Assembly (NCBI RefSeq): GCF_016583625.1
Contig: NZ_NRRN01000002.1
Location: forward strand, 1 to 64,000
DNA from: Halorhodospira abdelmalekii
GTDB taxonomy: Bacteria > Pseudomonadota > Gammaproteobacteria > Nitrococcales > Halorhodospiraceae
Direction of reading: 5' to 3'
DNA: 64,000 nt
Position 1 is the first letter of the stretch; the number at the start of each line of letters is the position of its first letter. Below, in pieces: positions 1-8,512 of this stretch. The position numbers were made by a program, and so were the translations under genes. The notes under the pieces are model-generated. The model worked only from the letters and a program-made list of their open reading frames with translations, searched no databases and was not told the DNA's origin.

Positions 1-61
1 AGCCTAGCGGAGCCTGTGGAGCGAAGGGCTTTGACAGAGAGGAAGCGGGATTAGACGGGGT

Positions 62-865
62 GTGACGATGACGCAGAGCATCAGGCAAGCGCCGGCCGGG
101 CTAATCCGGCTACATGAGGCATCGAGACGGGACAGCCGTCTGCGATTCAATAACCTGCTGCACCACATCACGGAGGAACTATTGGAGCAGGCGTACTACG
201 CACTGAACCGCCATGCGGCCAGCGGGGTTGACGGGCAGGACTGGGAGAGTTACGGCGAGGGACTCCGGGAGCGACTCTCGGAGCTCCACGGACGAATCCA
301 GGCGAACCGATACAAGCCCCAGCGGGTCAAGAGGGTCTGGCTGACCAAGGAAGATGGCGGAAGGCGACCGATCGGCATTACCGTGGTGGAGGACAAGGTC
401 GTCCAACAGGCCGTAGTGTGGGTGCTGGAGGCGATCTACGAGAACGATTTTCTCGGGTTCAGCTACGGGCACCGGCCGGGTCGCTCGCAACATCAGGCGT
501 TGGATGCAACCTATGTGGCGCTTATGACCAGGAAGGTCAACTGGATATTGGATGCAGATATCAAGGGTTTTTACGATGCCATAGACCACACCTGGATGAT
601 GAGGTTTATGGCGCACCGGATCGCAGATAAACGGATGCTGCGCATTGTGGAGCGCACGCTCAAATGTGGAGTAGACGAAGACGGCAGGCGGTCGAAGACG
701 GTGGTGGGGACGCCACAGGGTGCGGTACTGTCCCCGATACTGGGGAACATATACCTACACTACGTCTTGGACCTATGGGCGCACCAGTGGCGTGGGAGGA
801 GCGCCAGAGGTGAGGTGACCATAGTGAGGTACGCGGATGACGAAAAGAGGGGGGACGGGCACTGA
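62..865 (+). pseudogene. Group II intron reverse transcriptase, C-terminally truncated
   Basis: The product resembles the N-terminal two thirds of the maturase/reverse transcriptase carried by bacterial group II introns. Visible RT blocks are the NRYKPQ finger region, GRRPIGI, the HRPGRS box, the LDADIKGFYDAIDH block, GTPQGAVLSP and the catalytic YADD near residues 256-259. The reading frame ends about eight residues after YADD in an unrelated basic tail, so the rest of the palm, the thumb/domain X and any DNA-binding or endonuclease domain are missing. Full proteins of this family have about 400-600 residues; this one has 267. The start at 62 is typical of these ORFs. The intron is therefore probably immobile. 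No domain V/VI hairpin was recognised downstream. The intron 5' half lies outside the window, so its RNA class could not be judged. Confidence 0.85.
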
Positions 866-912
866 GGGGTGAAGACGGCGGACACCCTCAGTACCCCCAG
901 GAACAGGCAGAG

Positions 913-988
913 CGGATGCGAACCGAGCGCATCCGTCTCTCTCTGTCTCTCCCCGGTGCTGTGCTACGCTAGAGCCTCGGCGTAGCAC
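913..988. repeat. Two perfect hairpins upstream of the Rpn-type gene
   Basis: Arms CGGATGCG (913-920) and CGCATCCG (928-935) enclose a 7-nt loop, followed by TC-rich DNA. Arms GTGCTACGC (961-969) and GCGTAGCAC (980-988) enclose a 10-nt loop and end 12 bp before the next start codon. They could be terminator or attenuator structures at the scar between the intron remnant and the next gene, or part of the unit that carries the Rpn gene. Neither has a long T run directly after the stem. Confidence 0.5.
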
Positions 989-1000
989 GGATTTTCGCTT

Positions 1001-1969
1001 ATGGCGATGCAGGGCAACTACCACGATACCGGCTACAAGGAGCTCTTCAGCTATCCGGAGCTGGTACGAGAGCTCATTGAGGGCTTTGCACCGCCGGAAG
1101 TGGCGGCGATGATGGATTTCGCCACCCTGAAGGATCATAGCGGCAACTACATCACCCCACTTTTCAACGAGAAGATCGAGGATAAGGTCTGGTCGGTGGA
1201 AGTGAGCTGGGATGGTGTCAAGAGGCCGGTCTACCTCTACCTATTGATGGAGTTTCAGTCGACCGTTGATCACAGTCTGCCGATCCGTCTGCTCCACTAC
1301 GTTGCCTGCTTCTACGACCACCTGATCAAGACCCAGGTGACGACGGCGTATCAGGGGATGCCGCCGATCTTTCCGGTGGTGATCTACAACGGCTCAGCAC
1401 GCTGGACGGCACAGGAAGATATCTACCGCATGATCCGGCCCAAGCCACCGGACTTCCTGCGCTCGTATCAGCCGCATCTGCGCTACTATCTGGTCAATCA
1501 ATCGGCCTACAGCACAGAGCAGCTGGCAGAGCGTTCCACGCCGCTAAGCGGGATCTTCGAGGTGGAGCAGGCGTCTAAGGACGTAGGGGCGATGCAGGCT
1601 GCGGTGGATCGTCTGGTGGCGAGCATCCGCGCCCATCCGGACAAGGAACGCTTGGATAAGGTGATCACCCGTTGGCTCAAGCGTCACCTGAAGCGCTTAG
1701 GTCCGTAGGTTGAGGATGTGCTGGAGCAGGTGAACAGCTTAGTGGAGGATCGGGATATGCTGGCAGAGAACATACTGACGTGGGCGGAGCAAGAGCAGCA
1801 GAAGGGGCGGCTAGAGGGGCGGCTAGAGGGAGAGTGGCTGCGTGCTGAGGCGACCGCCCGTAACCTCATTTCACTGAATATGCTGACCGATGAGCAGATC
1901 GCTCAGGCGACGGGGTTGAGCGTGGAGGGTGTCGGCAAGCTGCGTAGTGAGGGGCAGGGGCAGCACTGA
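1001..1969 (+). pseudogene. Rpn-family (PD-(D/E)XK, YhgA-like) gene split by an in-frame stop
   Basis: Residues 1-235 (1001-1708) look like Rpn/YhgA proteins, which are recombination-promoting nucleases with a PD-(D/E)XK fold. Typical features are DTGYKELFSYPELVRELIEG at the N-terminus and the VYLYLLMEFQSTVD core, which carries the presumed nuclease acid. A TAG at 1706-1708 ends that frame. The same frame then continues without a shift through EDVLEQVNSLVEDRDMLAEN to 1969 and supplies the usual Rpn C-terminus: EQQKGRLEGRLEGE repeats and a short ending, ITRWLKRHLKRLGP having stopped just before. Family members normally have one continuous chain of about 300 residues. The simplest reading is a gene inactivated or shortened by a nonsense codon, with the catalytic domain still intact. 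Read-through or restart at 1718 cannot be excluded. Confidence 0.75.
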
Positions 1970-2078
1970 GCGGATATAGGGCGAATGGATTGCGCGCGCA
2001 TCCCCCAGCCTGTGTCGAGTTGCAGTCTGGTGGTATGTTTTCTGTTACGCATATCCTCAAATAATTCAAGGACACGAT

Positions 2079-2255
2079 ATGACCTGGCAAACGCTCACAC
2101 CGAGCCAACACGGCCGCAGTGGCTACATTCCTTTTACTGACTACGGGTTTGCACGGCACGACCAGGCAAATCGGATGGACAGGCAGGCGGCGCACCCAGG
2201 GACAGACAGGCAAATCGGATGGACAGGCAAATCGGATGCAGTGCTCCGCCTATAG
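2079..2255 (+). CDS. Short open frame of unknown identity, probably a gene remnant
   Basis: An ATG at 2079 opens 58 codons beginning MTWQTLTPSQHGRSGYIPFT. The first 28 residues read like a real protein start, but the rest is made of the repeated GGCAAATCGGATG units at 2165, 2209 and 2226 and looks non-functional. No good ribosome-binding site is visible. I do not recognise the family. It may be the 5' stub of a gene cut off by the insertions around it. The rest of the 305-bp gap from 1970 to 2274 shows nothing else. Confidence 0.25.
   Translation: MTWQTLTPSQHGRSGYIPFTDYGFARHDQANRMDRQAAHPGTDRQIGWTGKSDAVLRL
2165..2238. repeat. Three copies of a 13-bp direct repeat
   Basis: GGCAAATCGGATG occurs at 2165-2177, 2209-2221 and 2226-2238, the last two in near tandem (GACAGGCAAATCGGATG). 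The repeats lie between the unknown stub and the IS256 scrap and could be slippage products. Confidence 0.8.
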
Positions 2256-2274
2256 CCGCGCAGCGGCTTAGGGG

Positions 2275-2514
2275 GTGGTGAAGCGGCGCATGGCGCGCAG
2301 CGCCATTACTTTGGGGCTTCCTGTTGTTCGATGTACTGCTTCAAGACCGACAGCGGCGCACCACTCGGCGACCGACCATCAGCGCTGCTGGGTCCACAAG
2401 AGCGCTAACGTGCTAAACAAGCTTCCGAAGTCGGTGCAACCGAAGGTCAAGGCCGACCTCCATGACATCTGGATGGCCGAGACCCGCGACGAGGCGCACA
2501 AGGCCTTTGATTAA
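2275..2514 (+). pseudogene. IS256-family transposase fragment
   Basis: From about 2371 the frame reads HQRCWVHKSANVLNKLPKSV and continues with KADLHDIWMAETRDEAHKAF. This is a conserved internal stretch of IS256/Mutator-type transposases just after the second catalytic Asp region. The preceding 30 residues do not match the family and the chain stops at 79 residues, against roughly 400 in an intact transposase. No inverted terminal repeats were found. It is a decayed DNA-transposon relic, consistent with the other mobile debris around it. Confidence 0.8.
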
Positions 2515-2581
2515 AGTGGGGGGGGTAGGCACTAGCTTGCTCTCCTAACGAAAAGGGCGGGTTTCCCCGCCCTCTGTATGC

Positions 2582-2965
2582 CTAGCTCTTCGCGGCTTGA
2601 TATTGTGAGATGGCTAGCTCTGGCGAGCCTGATATCTGCTGCGAGACCTCTTTGTACCCGATGAACCTCAATTTTCCCGCGTACCACTGGTTCGCCTGAG
2701 TGCCAACCCAGATCGCAATCGCTAAGGAGATCGCGCCGAAGATCATGAATACGAGATCGTGGTAATAGAACGGTACGATGGTCGCGACGAGGACGCCTTC
2801 CAGCAGCAGAAGGCCTGCCCCGGCCGCCAAGAGGTACATTAGCGGATACCAAAGTTGTTTGTAGAGCATCCAAAAGATGCCGAAAAAGAGCGCTGGCCAC
2901 GAGAAGCCGTCCTTGACAGCCTCAAGGCCGTGTTCCGGGTGTTCGTGAATTCTGAAATACTTCAT
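2582..2965 (-). CDS. DUF2628 small membrane protein
   Basis: This 127-residue protein starts MKYFRIHEHPEHGLEAVKDG, followed by FSWPALFFGIFWMLYKQLW, the hallmark opening of DUF2628 proteins. Two or three hydrophobic segments follow (about residues 25-60 and 68-90), with a polar C-terminus. I chose the ATG at 2965 over one at 2971 because AAGGAG sits six bases before it and would abut the other. Function is unknown: an inner-membrane protein, often near stress or envelope genes. It is flanked by the IS256 relic and a gene-free stretch. Confidence 0.8.
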   Translation of the reverse strand: MKYFRIHEHPEHGLEAVKDGFSWPALFFGIFWMLYKQLWYPLMYLLAAGAGLLLLEGVLVATIVPFYYHDLVFMIFGAISLAIAIWVGTQANQWYAGKLRFIGYKEVSQQISGSPELAISQYQAAKS

Positions 2966-2971
2966 TGCCAT

Positions 2972-3350
2972 CTCCTTGGTTTGAGTGAGCAGCTTCCTAC
3001 TGCCCGTTCCTTCTGTGGGACCATCCTAGATCCCGATTGCAGCACAGCAATAGAGACGCTACCCGTGACGGGCGGCGGTTGACTGCACTGATGGGGACTG
3101 CTGCCGCTGTTCCGGGGCCACACACAGCAATCCGTGCCGAGCGGGTCGGATTGGCGCAACCAGCAGATTCGGAGGGGTATCGCATACGGTCCCTGTCTAT
3201 CCTCCGGCCATCCATGACCGGACAAGTCCTTTTGCAAATCACGGCCGAAACTCACTTCCTGAGTCCCTGCCCTGTAGTGTCCTTCCTGGACGCCTGCGCG
3301 GAGATTACTCTGCTCCGACTGAATCCACAACCCCTAATTCGTCGATTATT
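2972..3350. other. Gene-free stretch with nothing recognised
   Basis: About 380 bp between two minus-strand DUF genes. Frames on both strands stay open here, but none has a start with a ribosome-binding site or a recognisable protein, and composition is mixed. The promoter of the DUF2628 gene must lie in its left part. No repeat or RNA structure stood out. Confidence 0.4.
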
Positions 3351-3683
3351 TCAAGCACGCCGTTTGGCACCGTCACCGCCACCACTCGGCGGTGGAGTCC
3401 AGACGTTGCGCAGCGCTTGGCGGGCGTGCTCCGGGATCTCGCGCGAGAAGCCCAGCTCGACTCCGGCCGCCGTGCGTTCGCCGTAGATCTTGCCGCGCCG
3501 CAGCCTGTGCAGGCGCACCACATCCCGGCAGTCCCGGAGGAAACTCGGCGATGGTGACCCGCGCTGGCTCCGAACCTTGCCGTCCTCGATGGCGACGATG
3601 AAGACGTAGCGCGCATCCCAGAGCATCCAGGCTAAGCCGGCCACCAAGCCAGCCAAGAGCAGCAGGAAGATGGCGATCATCAT
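3351..3683 (-). CDS. DUF3634 family membrane-anchored protein
   Basis: This 110-residue protein has a single N-terminal membrane helix (residues 2-20, MMIAIFLLLLAGLVAGLAW), then RYVFIVAIEDGKVRSQRG and SPSFLRDCRDVVRLHRL. That is the pattern of DUF3634 proteins, which have a one-pass anchor and a small cytoplasmic domain reading 'F.v.i.dGkv...rG..p..fl.dv.dv'. Function is unknown. A GGTGGGAGC-type low-complexity tail (PPPSGGGDGAKRRA) ends the chain. The DnaA-box hairpin lies 30 bp upstream of its start. Confidence 0.75.
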   Translation of the reverse strand: MMIAIFLLLLAGLVAGLAWMLWDARYVFIVAIEDGKVRSQRGSPSPSFLRDCRDVVRLHRLRRGKIYGERTAAGVELGFSREIPEHARQALRNVWTPPPSGGGDGAKRRA

Positions 3684-3712
3684 GCAAAGAATGGCTTAGC
3701 GGACGCGCGCGC

Positions 3713-3748
3713 GTTATCCACAGAAGCTGTGGATAACCCCGTGGATAA
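3713..3748. promoter_or_regulatory. Inverted pair of consensus DnaA boxes plus a third box
   Basis: TTATCCACA at 3714-3722 matches the DnaA-box consensus exactly. TGTGGATAA at 3728-3736 is the same box inverted, so 3713-3737 forms a perfect 11-bp hairpin with a 3-nt loop. CGTGGATAA at 3740-3748 is a one-mismatch box in the second orientation. The site lies in the 130-bp gap between two minus-strand genes. It may be a DnaA-binding regulatory or titration site; no DnaA/DnaN genes are nearby to suggest oriC. Confidence 0.7.
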
Positions 3749-3816
3749 GACCGCGCATGTAGGCGAATGATGCGCCCTATGCCCGACTGGATAATTTTTG
3801 ACCGTACTCGTGCAGC

Positions 3817-4341
3817 CTAGCACGCCGCATCGGCACGATAGCAGCGTACCACCTCGTACTGCACGCCGACCGGAGTCGGGAGAGACGCGACCAAGCAGAA
3901 GCGCTCGACCTCCCAGCGGACCGGCTCGATGGAACCGAGGCTCGGCAGCGCCTTCAGTTTACGCGCGACTGTGACGTGGGGATAGAACGGCCGCGCTTCG
4001 GGCTGGAAACCGCAAGGTTTCAGGGCGGCACTCAAATCCAGGGCCAGGCGATCCAGCGGCTCGCGCGGTGTCACATCGCCGAGCCACAGTACCTCGCGCT
4101 TGCCGAAGCACCCTAAGCCCCGCAGCTCGATCGCAAACGGCTCGAAGCGGACCGCTTGCGCCGCCTCGGCGAGGCACGTCGCGTAAGCGGTGTCGGCGGC
4201 ACCGATGAAGGCCAGGGTGAGGTGAAGGTTATCGCGAGCTACTGGGCGTCCACCGTGCCCAGAGGGTACGCGAGAGCAGATCGCTGAGCGGAGCGCGTCG
4301 TCTGGCCAGAGAGCGAAGAAGAGGCGTTGGGGTCGATCCAT
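3817..4341 (-). CDS. thpR: RNA 2',3'-cyclic phosphodiesterase (2H family)
   Basis: ThpR opens 2',3'-cyclic phosphates on RNA ends and belongs to the 2H phosphoesterase family (the former LigT). The 174-residue product has both catalytic His-x-Thr motifs: HLTLAF near residue 40 and HVTVAR near residue 127. The start RLFFALWPDD and the end YEVVRCY are family signatures, and the length is normal for the family. It is monocistronic in appearance. Its start lies about 45 bp after the stop of the upstream HEAT-repeat gene on the same strand, so the two could be co-transcribed. Confidence 0.9.
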   Translation of the reverse strand: MDRPQRLFFALWPDDALRSAICSRVPSGHGGRPVARDNLHLTLAFIGAADTAYATCLAEAAQAVRFEPFAIELRGLGCFGKREVLWLGDVTPREPLDRLALDLSAALKPCGFQPEARPFYPHVTVARKLKALPSLGSIEPVRWEVERFCLVASLPTPVGVQYEVVRCYRADAAC

Positions 4342-4387
4342 AACGGCAAGCAGGCTCGTCGACTGGGTTCAGTCTCCTTTTTTCTTT

Positions 4388-6187
4388 TCAACCCCCGAGC
4401 AGTGCCTGCGCGGTGCGAAGGCTGGCCCGCAGCTGGTGCCACTGACGCTTCTCGAGTGCCGCTTCGGCATCTTCTAACAGGTTTTCCAACTCACGAAGGT
4501 GGGAGCGCTTTCCGAGGGTGATGCGGGCGGTGGGTTGTTGTGGAAAACCGGCGGTGCCGTGAGTACGAGTCGTACGCCCGTCATGCCCTGACGTACTGGA
4601 GCCAGCGGAGCCTTGAGCCGCGCGGGCCGCAGCGGTCGGCGCGATTGTAGACGCAGTGGCTGTCTCAGATGCAGTGTCAGATGCAGTGTTGGCAGACGCA
4701 GTGGCAGACGCAGTGGCTGTCTCCAGTGCGGGTGTCTCCAGTGCGGCAGGCGCGTCAACAGTCGAAGCATCGGATTGGAGTTCGGGTTTTGACTGGGCTT
4801 CGGATCGAACGTGGCGTGCACCGGCTGCATCGGCCGCTCTCGTTTCGGCGCTGATTCCGGCTCCTAGTCCGCTGCTGAATGAGCCACCGAGGTACCGCTG
4901 GGTGCGCTGTAGTAGACGGTAGGCGCGGGCAGTTTCGGGGTGTTCGCTGTTGCGCTCATCAACCCGCAGTGTGTGGATGAGCGAGGTCAGCCGCTCGTCG
5001 GCGATGGCATCGCTGGTTGCCGTTGTGGCGACCCGCTCCCTGAGCAGTCGTTCTAGCTGCCGCAGGTTATCCGTGGCAACGCTGTTGCTTCCGGGCTCGG
5101 TGAGCAGGGCGCGTTTGTTGGCGCGATGAAAGCGCGCCTGCAGAGCCGCCCCGGGGGTGGGGTCGAGGGCCCGCCAGCGGCTGATGAGTCGGCGGCGGCG
5201 GTTGTGTAACCCTGGACTCCAGCGGCCGTTGGCCAATCCTTCCATGGCGCAGCAGAGGGCCGAGGCAGGGTCGGCGGGCGCGGTGCGTTCCGCTGCTAAC
5301 CCCGCCTGATAGGTGGCTGAAGCACTCAAGGAGGCTGCGGAAGTCGATGTGGAGGCCTCGGTCGGCGGCGCGTGAAAGCGCGCCGGGTGGCGAGGTGGTG
5401 TCGCTCCTGAGCCCACGGTTGCCCCGGAGCCGGTGCGAGTGCCTGTCCCCGTGCCTGCTGCCTGCCCGGAGCCGGTGCGAGTGCCTGTCCCCGTGCCTCC
5501 CGTGCCTCTCGTGCCTCCGCCCCCTGTGCCCGTGCCTGCGTCACCCGCGCCTGTGCCAATACCCGCATTCAACAGCGGGGCCGGACTTGGATGGGTGATA
5601 GCCGGACGCGGTGGTCGCTCGCCAGCTAAGCGGGCAGTGGCCGCCTCGGCGACTTCCGGGGCGGTGTTGCGGGCTCGGAAAGCTGCGGCCTCAAGCGCCT
5701 GCGGGTCAGTGATACGCTCAAGGGCATAGAGGCGATTGCCTGGCTCTGGGTCGTTCAGGGCCAGTTCGAGCAGGATGCCTGGCTCTTCAAGCAGGCGGAT
5801 GGCGATGAGGCGAACTTGGGGCCAGCGCGCCTTTTGCGCGACGTGGGCGCGCACGGTCGAGTCATCACAGAGGTAGAGCTCGCGCTCGACGAGACGGGTG
5901 TCGCTCTCGCCGAGAAGCATCTGTCGATAGCGGGCAGAAGCCGACGTGCGCACGCCCGGATCGGGATCGCCGTGGAGGAATCCGCGCAGCAACGGCAAGT
6001 GGCGCAGCCGCTTGACAGCCGCCTCCCGTACCTGTGCTTCGGGATCTTGGCTGAGTTCAGCAAGTACGCTGTCGCTCTCCGGGTCGGTAATCGATAGCGC
6101 GATCGCCGCTTGCCGGCGCTGTTCGGGGTCAGGGTTGCGCCAGCGCGGCTGGAAGAGGTTAGCAAGGGGCTTTTTCCAGCGGGTCAT
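4388..6187 (-). CDS. HEAT-repeat/DUF349-like protein with long low-complexity linkers
   Basis: This 599-residue protein has an N-terminal region (about 15-190) of HEAT-like helical pairs, such as EQRRQAAIALSITDPESDSV and DPEAQVREAAVKRL. A Gly/Thr/Arg-rich linker (about 205-265) follows, then a middle helical region with the DUF349 motif ISRWRALDPTPGAAL. A second Ala/Thr/Ser-rich linker (about 450-540) precedes a short helical tail that begins LRELENLLEDAEAALEKRQW. DUF349/HEAT proteins of gammaproteobacteria are poorly characterised; a scaffold role is likely from the fold but not shown here. The linkers are encoded by short repeated units (for example GTGTCAGATGCA at about 4665-4690), suggesting expansion by slippage. 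The only start candidate is ATG 6187, with no clear ribosome-binding site. Confidence 0.65.
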   Translation of the reverse strand: MTRWKKPLANLFQPRWRNPDPEQRRQAAIALSITDPESDSVLAELSQDPEAQVREAAVKRLRHLPLLRGFLHGDPDPGVRTSASARYRQMLLGESDTRLVERELYLCDDSTVRAHVAQKARWPQVRLIAIRLLEEPGILLELALNDPEPGNRLYALERITDPQALEAAAFRARNTAPEVAEAATARLAGERPPRPAITHPSPAPLLNAGIGTGAGDAGTGTGGGGTRGTGGTGTGTRTGSGQAAGTGTGTRTGSGATVGSGATPPRHPARFHAPPTEASTSTSAASLSASATYQAGLAAERTAPADPASALCCAMEGLANGRWSPGLHNRRRRLISRWRALDPTPGAALQARFHRANKRALLTEPGSNSVATDNLRQLERLLRERVATTATSDAIADERLTSLIHTLRVDERNSEHPETARAYRLLQRTQRYLGGSFSSGLGAGISAETRAADAAGARHVRSEAQSKPELQSDASTVDAPAALETPALETATASATASANTASDTASETATASTIAPTAAARAAQGSAGSSTSGHDGRTTRTHGTAGFPQQPTARITLGKRSHLRELENLLEDAEAALEKRQWHQLRASLRTAQALLGG

Positions 6188-6200
6188 AAGGTGTTCGCTA

Positions 6201-6246
6201 CCTGTTTACCTGTTTACCTGTTTACCTGTTTACCTGTTTACCTGTT
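6201..6246. repeat. 8-bp tandem repeat CCTGTTTA, five full copies
   Basis: Units begin at 6201, 6209, 6217, 6225 and 6233, with a partial sixth copy at 6241. The array covers the last codons and stop of the NfeD-like gene and the gap to the HEAT gene. Because 8 is not a multiple of 3, copy-number change would alter the last few residues of the NfeD-like protein and the distance to the next start. Confidence 0.95.
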
Positions 6247-6652
6247 GCTGCGGGATCGGTTTAACGAAGAGGGTCAGGCCGTCGACGCCGAAGATCTCGA
6301 CGAGTTGGCCGCTGCCAAAACGTCGGCCGTCGACGCTGCGCGCTTGCCACAATTCGCCGTGGACACGAACCTGTCCGCTTCCCTCCGGCTCAATAGGGCG
6401 GACCACCTCAGCTTGCGCGCCGATCAGCGCATCACGTCCCATCGGGTAGTGGAGCCCTTCGGTGCGGATGAAGACGGGGTAAAGAACAAGGTCTTTAACG
6501 AGCCAGAGCAGAAAGAGAAGCACGGCGGTGCTGGCGTCGATCAGGCCAAAGCTGGCGGCAATGCTGGCCAGCACCCCAATGAGCAGTAGCCCGGGAAGCT
6601 GAATCAGCCAGTACCGAAGGGCTGGATGAAGGTCGTGGCCGTTCGCTTGCAT
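6230..6652 (-). CDS. NfeD-like membrane protein (short form)
   Basis: Residues about 9-60 are hydrophobic (ALRYWLIQLPGLLLIGVLAS, then TAVLLFLLWLVKDLVLY) and give two or three membrane helices. The C-terminal 75 residues read GRDALIGAQAEVVRPIEPEG, then GELWQARS and FGSGQLVEIFGVDGLTLFV, the soluble OB-fold of NfeD proteins. NfeD partners stomatin/flotillin-type proteins in membrane quality control, but no such partner gene is next to it here. The start is uncertain: ATG 6652 gives 140 residues and a family-like N-terminus; ATG 6718 and 6778 are in frame. The stop lies inside the 8-bp repeat array. Confidence 0.7.
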   Translation of the reverse strand: MQANGHDLHPALRYWLIQLPGLLLIGVLASIAASFGLIDASTAVLLFLLWLVKDLVLYPVFIRTEGLHYPMGRDALIGAQAEVVRPIEPEGSGQVRVHGELWQARSVDGRRFGSGQLVEIFGVDGLTLFVKPIPQQQVNR

Positions 6653-6813
6653 GGGGCTGAGTATGCCACGCCGAATGGCTGCAGGGGAGGGGAGCGGGGT
6701 GGAGTGCCGCTGGCTCATCGCTTGTGGCGGCGGGCGGATGCCGCTAAGCTTGCGGAGCCGATCCCCGGCGCCCTCCACGGAAGGGAGGGCTCACTACGGA
6801 AGGAGCCGTACTC

Positions 6814-8181
6814 GTGTCAACTCGATCCTCTTTTCCACCCCCTTATGCTCCGCTCGCACCGAGCGCTTCAGCGCCCTTTGTCTCGGTGCTTGCCGCACTC
6901 GTCGCACTCGCCGCACTCGCCGCACGAACGATGCTCTCAGTTGCAGTGGCCGCAGCTGTGGTTGCAGTAGCCGCTGTTGTGAGTGCGCCCGTCGCTGCGG
7001 CTGCACCCGCCGAGGCCCCGCTACGTCCTGCTGCAGTCGCTCCGGGACCGCCCGCGGTGCAGTACGGCGCTTGGCTTGCCTATGAGTACAGCTACGCGAA
7101 GACGGCGGCCGGCGAGCGCTCTGGCGGACAGGGGTACGATAGCCTCGTCCTGGCCCTTGATCACCGCAGCGCGCGCAGCCCCTGGTCGCTGCGCGGGGAA
7201 GTCCGCTTAAGCACCGGTGCTATCAGTGGTGCCGCCATCAGTGGTGCCGACAGTGGCCCTGGGGCGAATACAGGGCAGAGTGCCGAGCTGTGGCGCTATC
7301 TCGGCATCAAAGAGCTGGTCGTCGGTCATCAGCTTACCGACAGCTGGCGCCTCGAACTCGGCAAGGCCCGCGTGCCGTTCACCTGGAGCCGCTTCAATTT
7401 TTGGCCGGGCGAGCGCATGGCCTCTGGTTTCGGCGCGCAGTATAACCTCGGGGTGCGCTTGCTCGGCGGGCTGCCTGGGGCGTGGGAGAGTCGCTGGATG
7501 CTGATCCACGGCCCGGGTTTTCGCGACGACAGTCAGCCGCTCGACGACCACACCCTGGCGCACTGGGGTTCGCTCAGCGAAGTCTACGGCTACCGCAAGA
7601 GCTACACCGCCGTCGGCGATCTCGGCTACTGGCTTGTATCCAGCCGTGCGGCGGATTCGGCGACGCGGCTGGGGGTCTCGCTGCAAGGGGGACGGTTGCA
7701 AGATCGCGAAAGCGGCGGTGAGCGGCGCTCCCACTGGGCGGTTGCCGTCTACAGCGAGGGGCGTTACGGGCGCTTCGATCTGGCCACCAAGGCCATCCAC
7801 TACGATCAGGGGCGCAGCCTCTATCCGGTCGCCGACGATGGCCCCGTGCCGCTCGCCTGGGGGCGCCCCGACCGCTTTTACGAGCGCGGCCACGGTCGGG
7901 GGCAGATCGCCGCCGTGAGCCTCGGTGCGCGGTGGGCTGATTGGTACCCCTACGTCGACTGGAGCTCGCGCTGGCCCGATCGGGCCTCGCGCACCGGTGG
8001 CGAGCGCACGATGGATCTGGTGCTCGGGACGCGCTATCGCTACGGCCCCGGGCAGCTCTACCTCGAGCTGCTGCTGGCGAATCTCAACCGCGCTGATGAC
8101 CCGGTGGCCGATGGCCTCTACACCCGGCCTGGCGGCGGGCGCAGCGAAGCGCTTTTCATCAGCGCCGATTACTACTTTTGA
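6814..8181 (+). CDS. Outer-membrane beta-barrel protein, first of two paralogues
   Basis: The 455-residue protein starts at GTG 6814, preceded by AAGGAG nine bases upstream. It has a long Ala-rich signal region (about residues 20-68) built from repeated VALAALAA units, then an array of amphipathic strands, and ends in Tyr-Tyr-Phe, the C-terminal aromatic signature of outer-membrane barrels. It is clearly related to the protein at 17080-18288: both carry KEL.VG near the first third, then VPFTWSRFNFWPGERM (here) or VPFTYSRFNFWPGERL (there), and DWYPYVDW against NWYPYADL. I infer a porin or facilitator. Substrate is unknown; the shared neighbourhood suggests, but does not prove, a link to osmolyte uptake. 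Confidence 0.75.
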   Translation: MSTRSSFPPPYAPLAPSASAPFVSVLAALVALAALAARTMLSVAVAAAVVAVAAVVSAPVAAAAPAEAPLRPAAVAPGPPAVQYGAWLAYEYSYAKTAAGERSGGQGYDSLVLALDHRSARSPWSLRGEVRLSTGAISGAAISGADSGPGANTGQSAELWRYLGIKELVVGHQLTDSWRLELGKARVPFTWSRFNFWPGERMASGFGAQYNLGVRLLGGLPGAWESRWMLIHGPGFRDDSQPLDDHTLAHWGSLSEVYGYRKSYTAVGDLGYWLVSSRAADSATRLGVSLQGGRLQDRESGGERRSHWAVAVYSEGRYGRFDLATKAIHYDQGRSLYPVADDGPVPLAWGRPDRFYERGHGRGQIAAVSLGARWADWYPYVDWSSRWPDRASRTGGERTMDLVLGTRYRYGPGQLYLELLLANLNRADDPVADGLYTRPGGGRSEALFISADYYF

Positions 8182-8222
8182 GCTCGCCGCTACCTGCCCT
8201 TTATCGCCCCCGGCGACGAGAT

Positions 8223-8251
8223 TTGCGTCACCCTGGCCGCTGGTTTAAAGT
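8223..8251 (+). promoter_or_regulatory. Candidate sigma-70 promoter for tRNA-Ser and SRP RNA
   Basis: TTGCGT (8223-8228), a 17-bp spacer and TAAAGT (8246-8251) lie 25 bp before tRNA-Ser(GGA). One transcript could cover the tRNA and the SRP RNA that starts about 8 bp after it. Confidence 0.45.
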
Positions 8252-8275
8252 ACCCGCCACGATACAGAGAGGCGA

Positions 8276-8366
<91 letters not shown>

Positions 8367-8373
8367 AGCAGTG

Positions 8374-8483
8374 GTGGCCGTGCTGGTCCCCCCGCGACAA
8401 CACGCTGTGAACCCCGTCAGGCCCGGAAGGGAGCAGCGGCAGCAGCGACCGTTGGGCGCCGGGGTGTGGCTGGTACGGCTGCC
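8374..8483 (+). ncRNA. ffs: Signal recognition particle RNA (4.5S, small bacterial type)
   Basis: The invariant apical part GTCAGGCCCGGAAGGGAGCA (starting about 8416), with the GGAA tetraloop and the Ffh-binding internal loops, identifies 4.5S RNA. The flanks GCCGTGCTGG and GGCTGGTACGGC pair to close the long hairpin of about 110 nt. It lies between tRNA-Ser and dnaX, the usual gammaproteobacterial location. The ends are approximate. Confidence 0.95.
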
Positions 8484-8512
8484 TCCATCCCGAGCAGGAG
8501 CCGCCGTCGGCC

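Noticed and set aside
2972-3350. A protein gene in either strand of this gap
   Set aside because: Open frames lack starts with ribosome-binding sites and their translations show no family features or sensible composition.
3713-3748. Replication origin
   Set aside because: Only three boxes, no AT-rich unwinding region and none of the usual origin-linked genes nearby.
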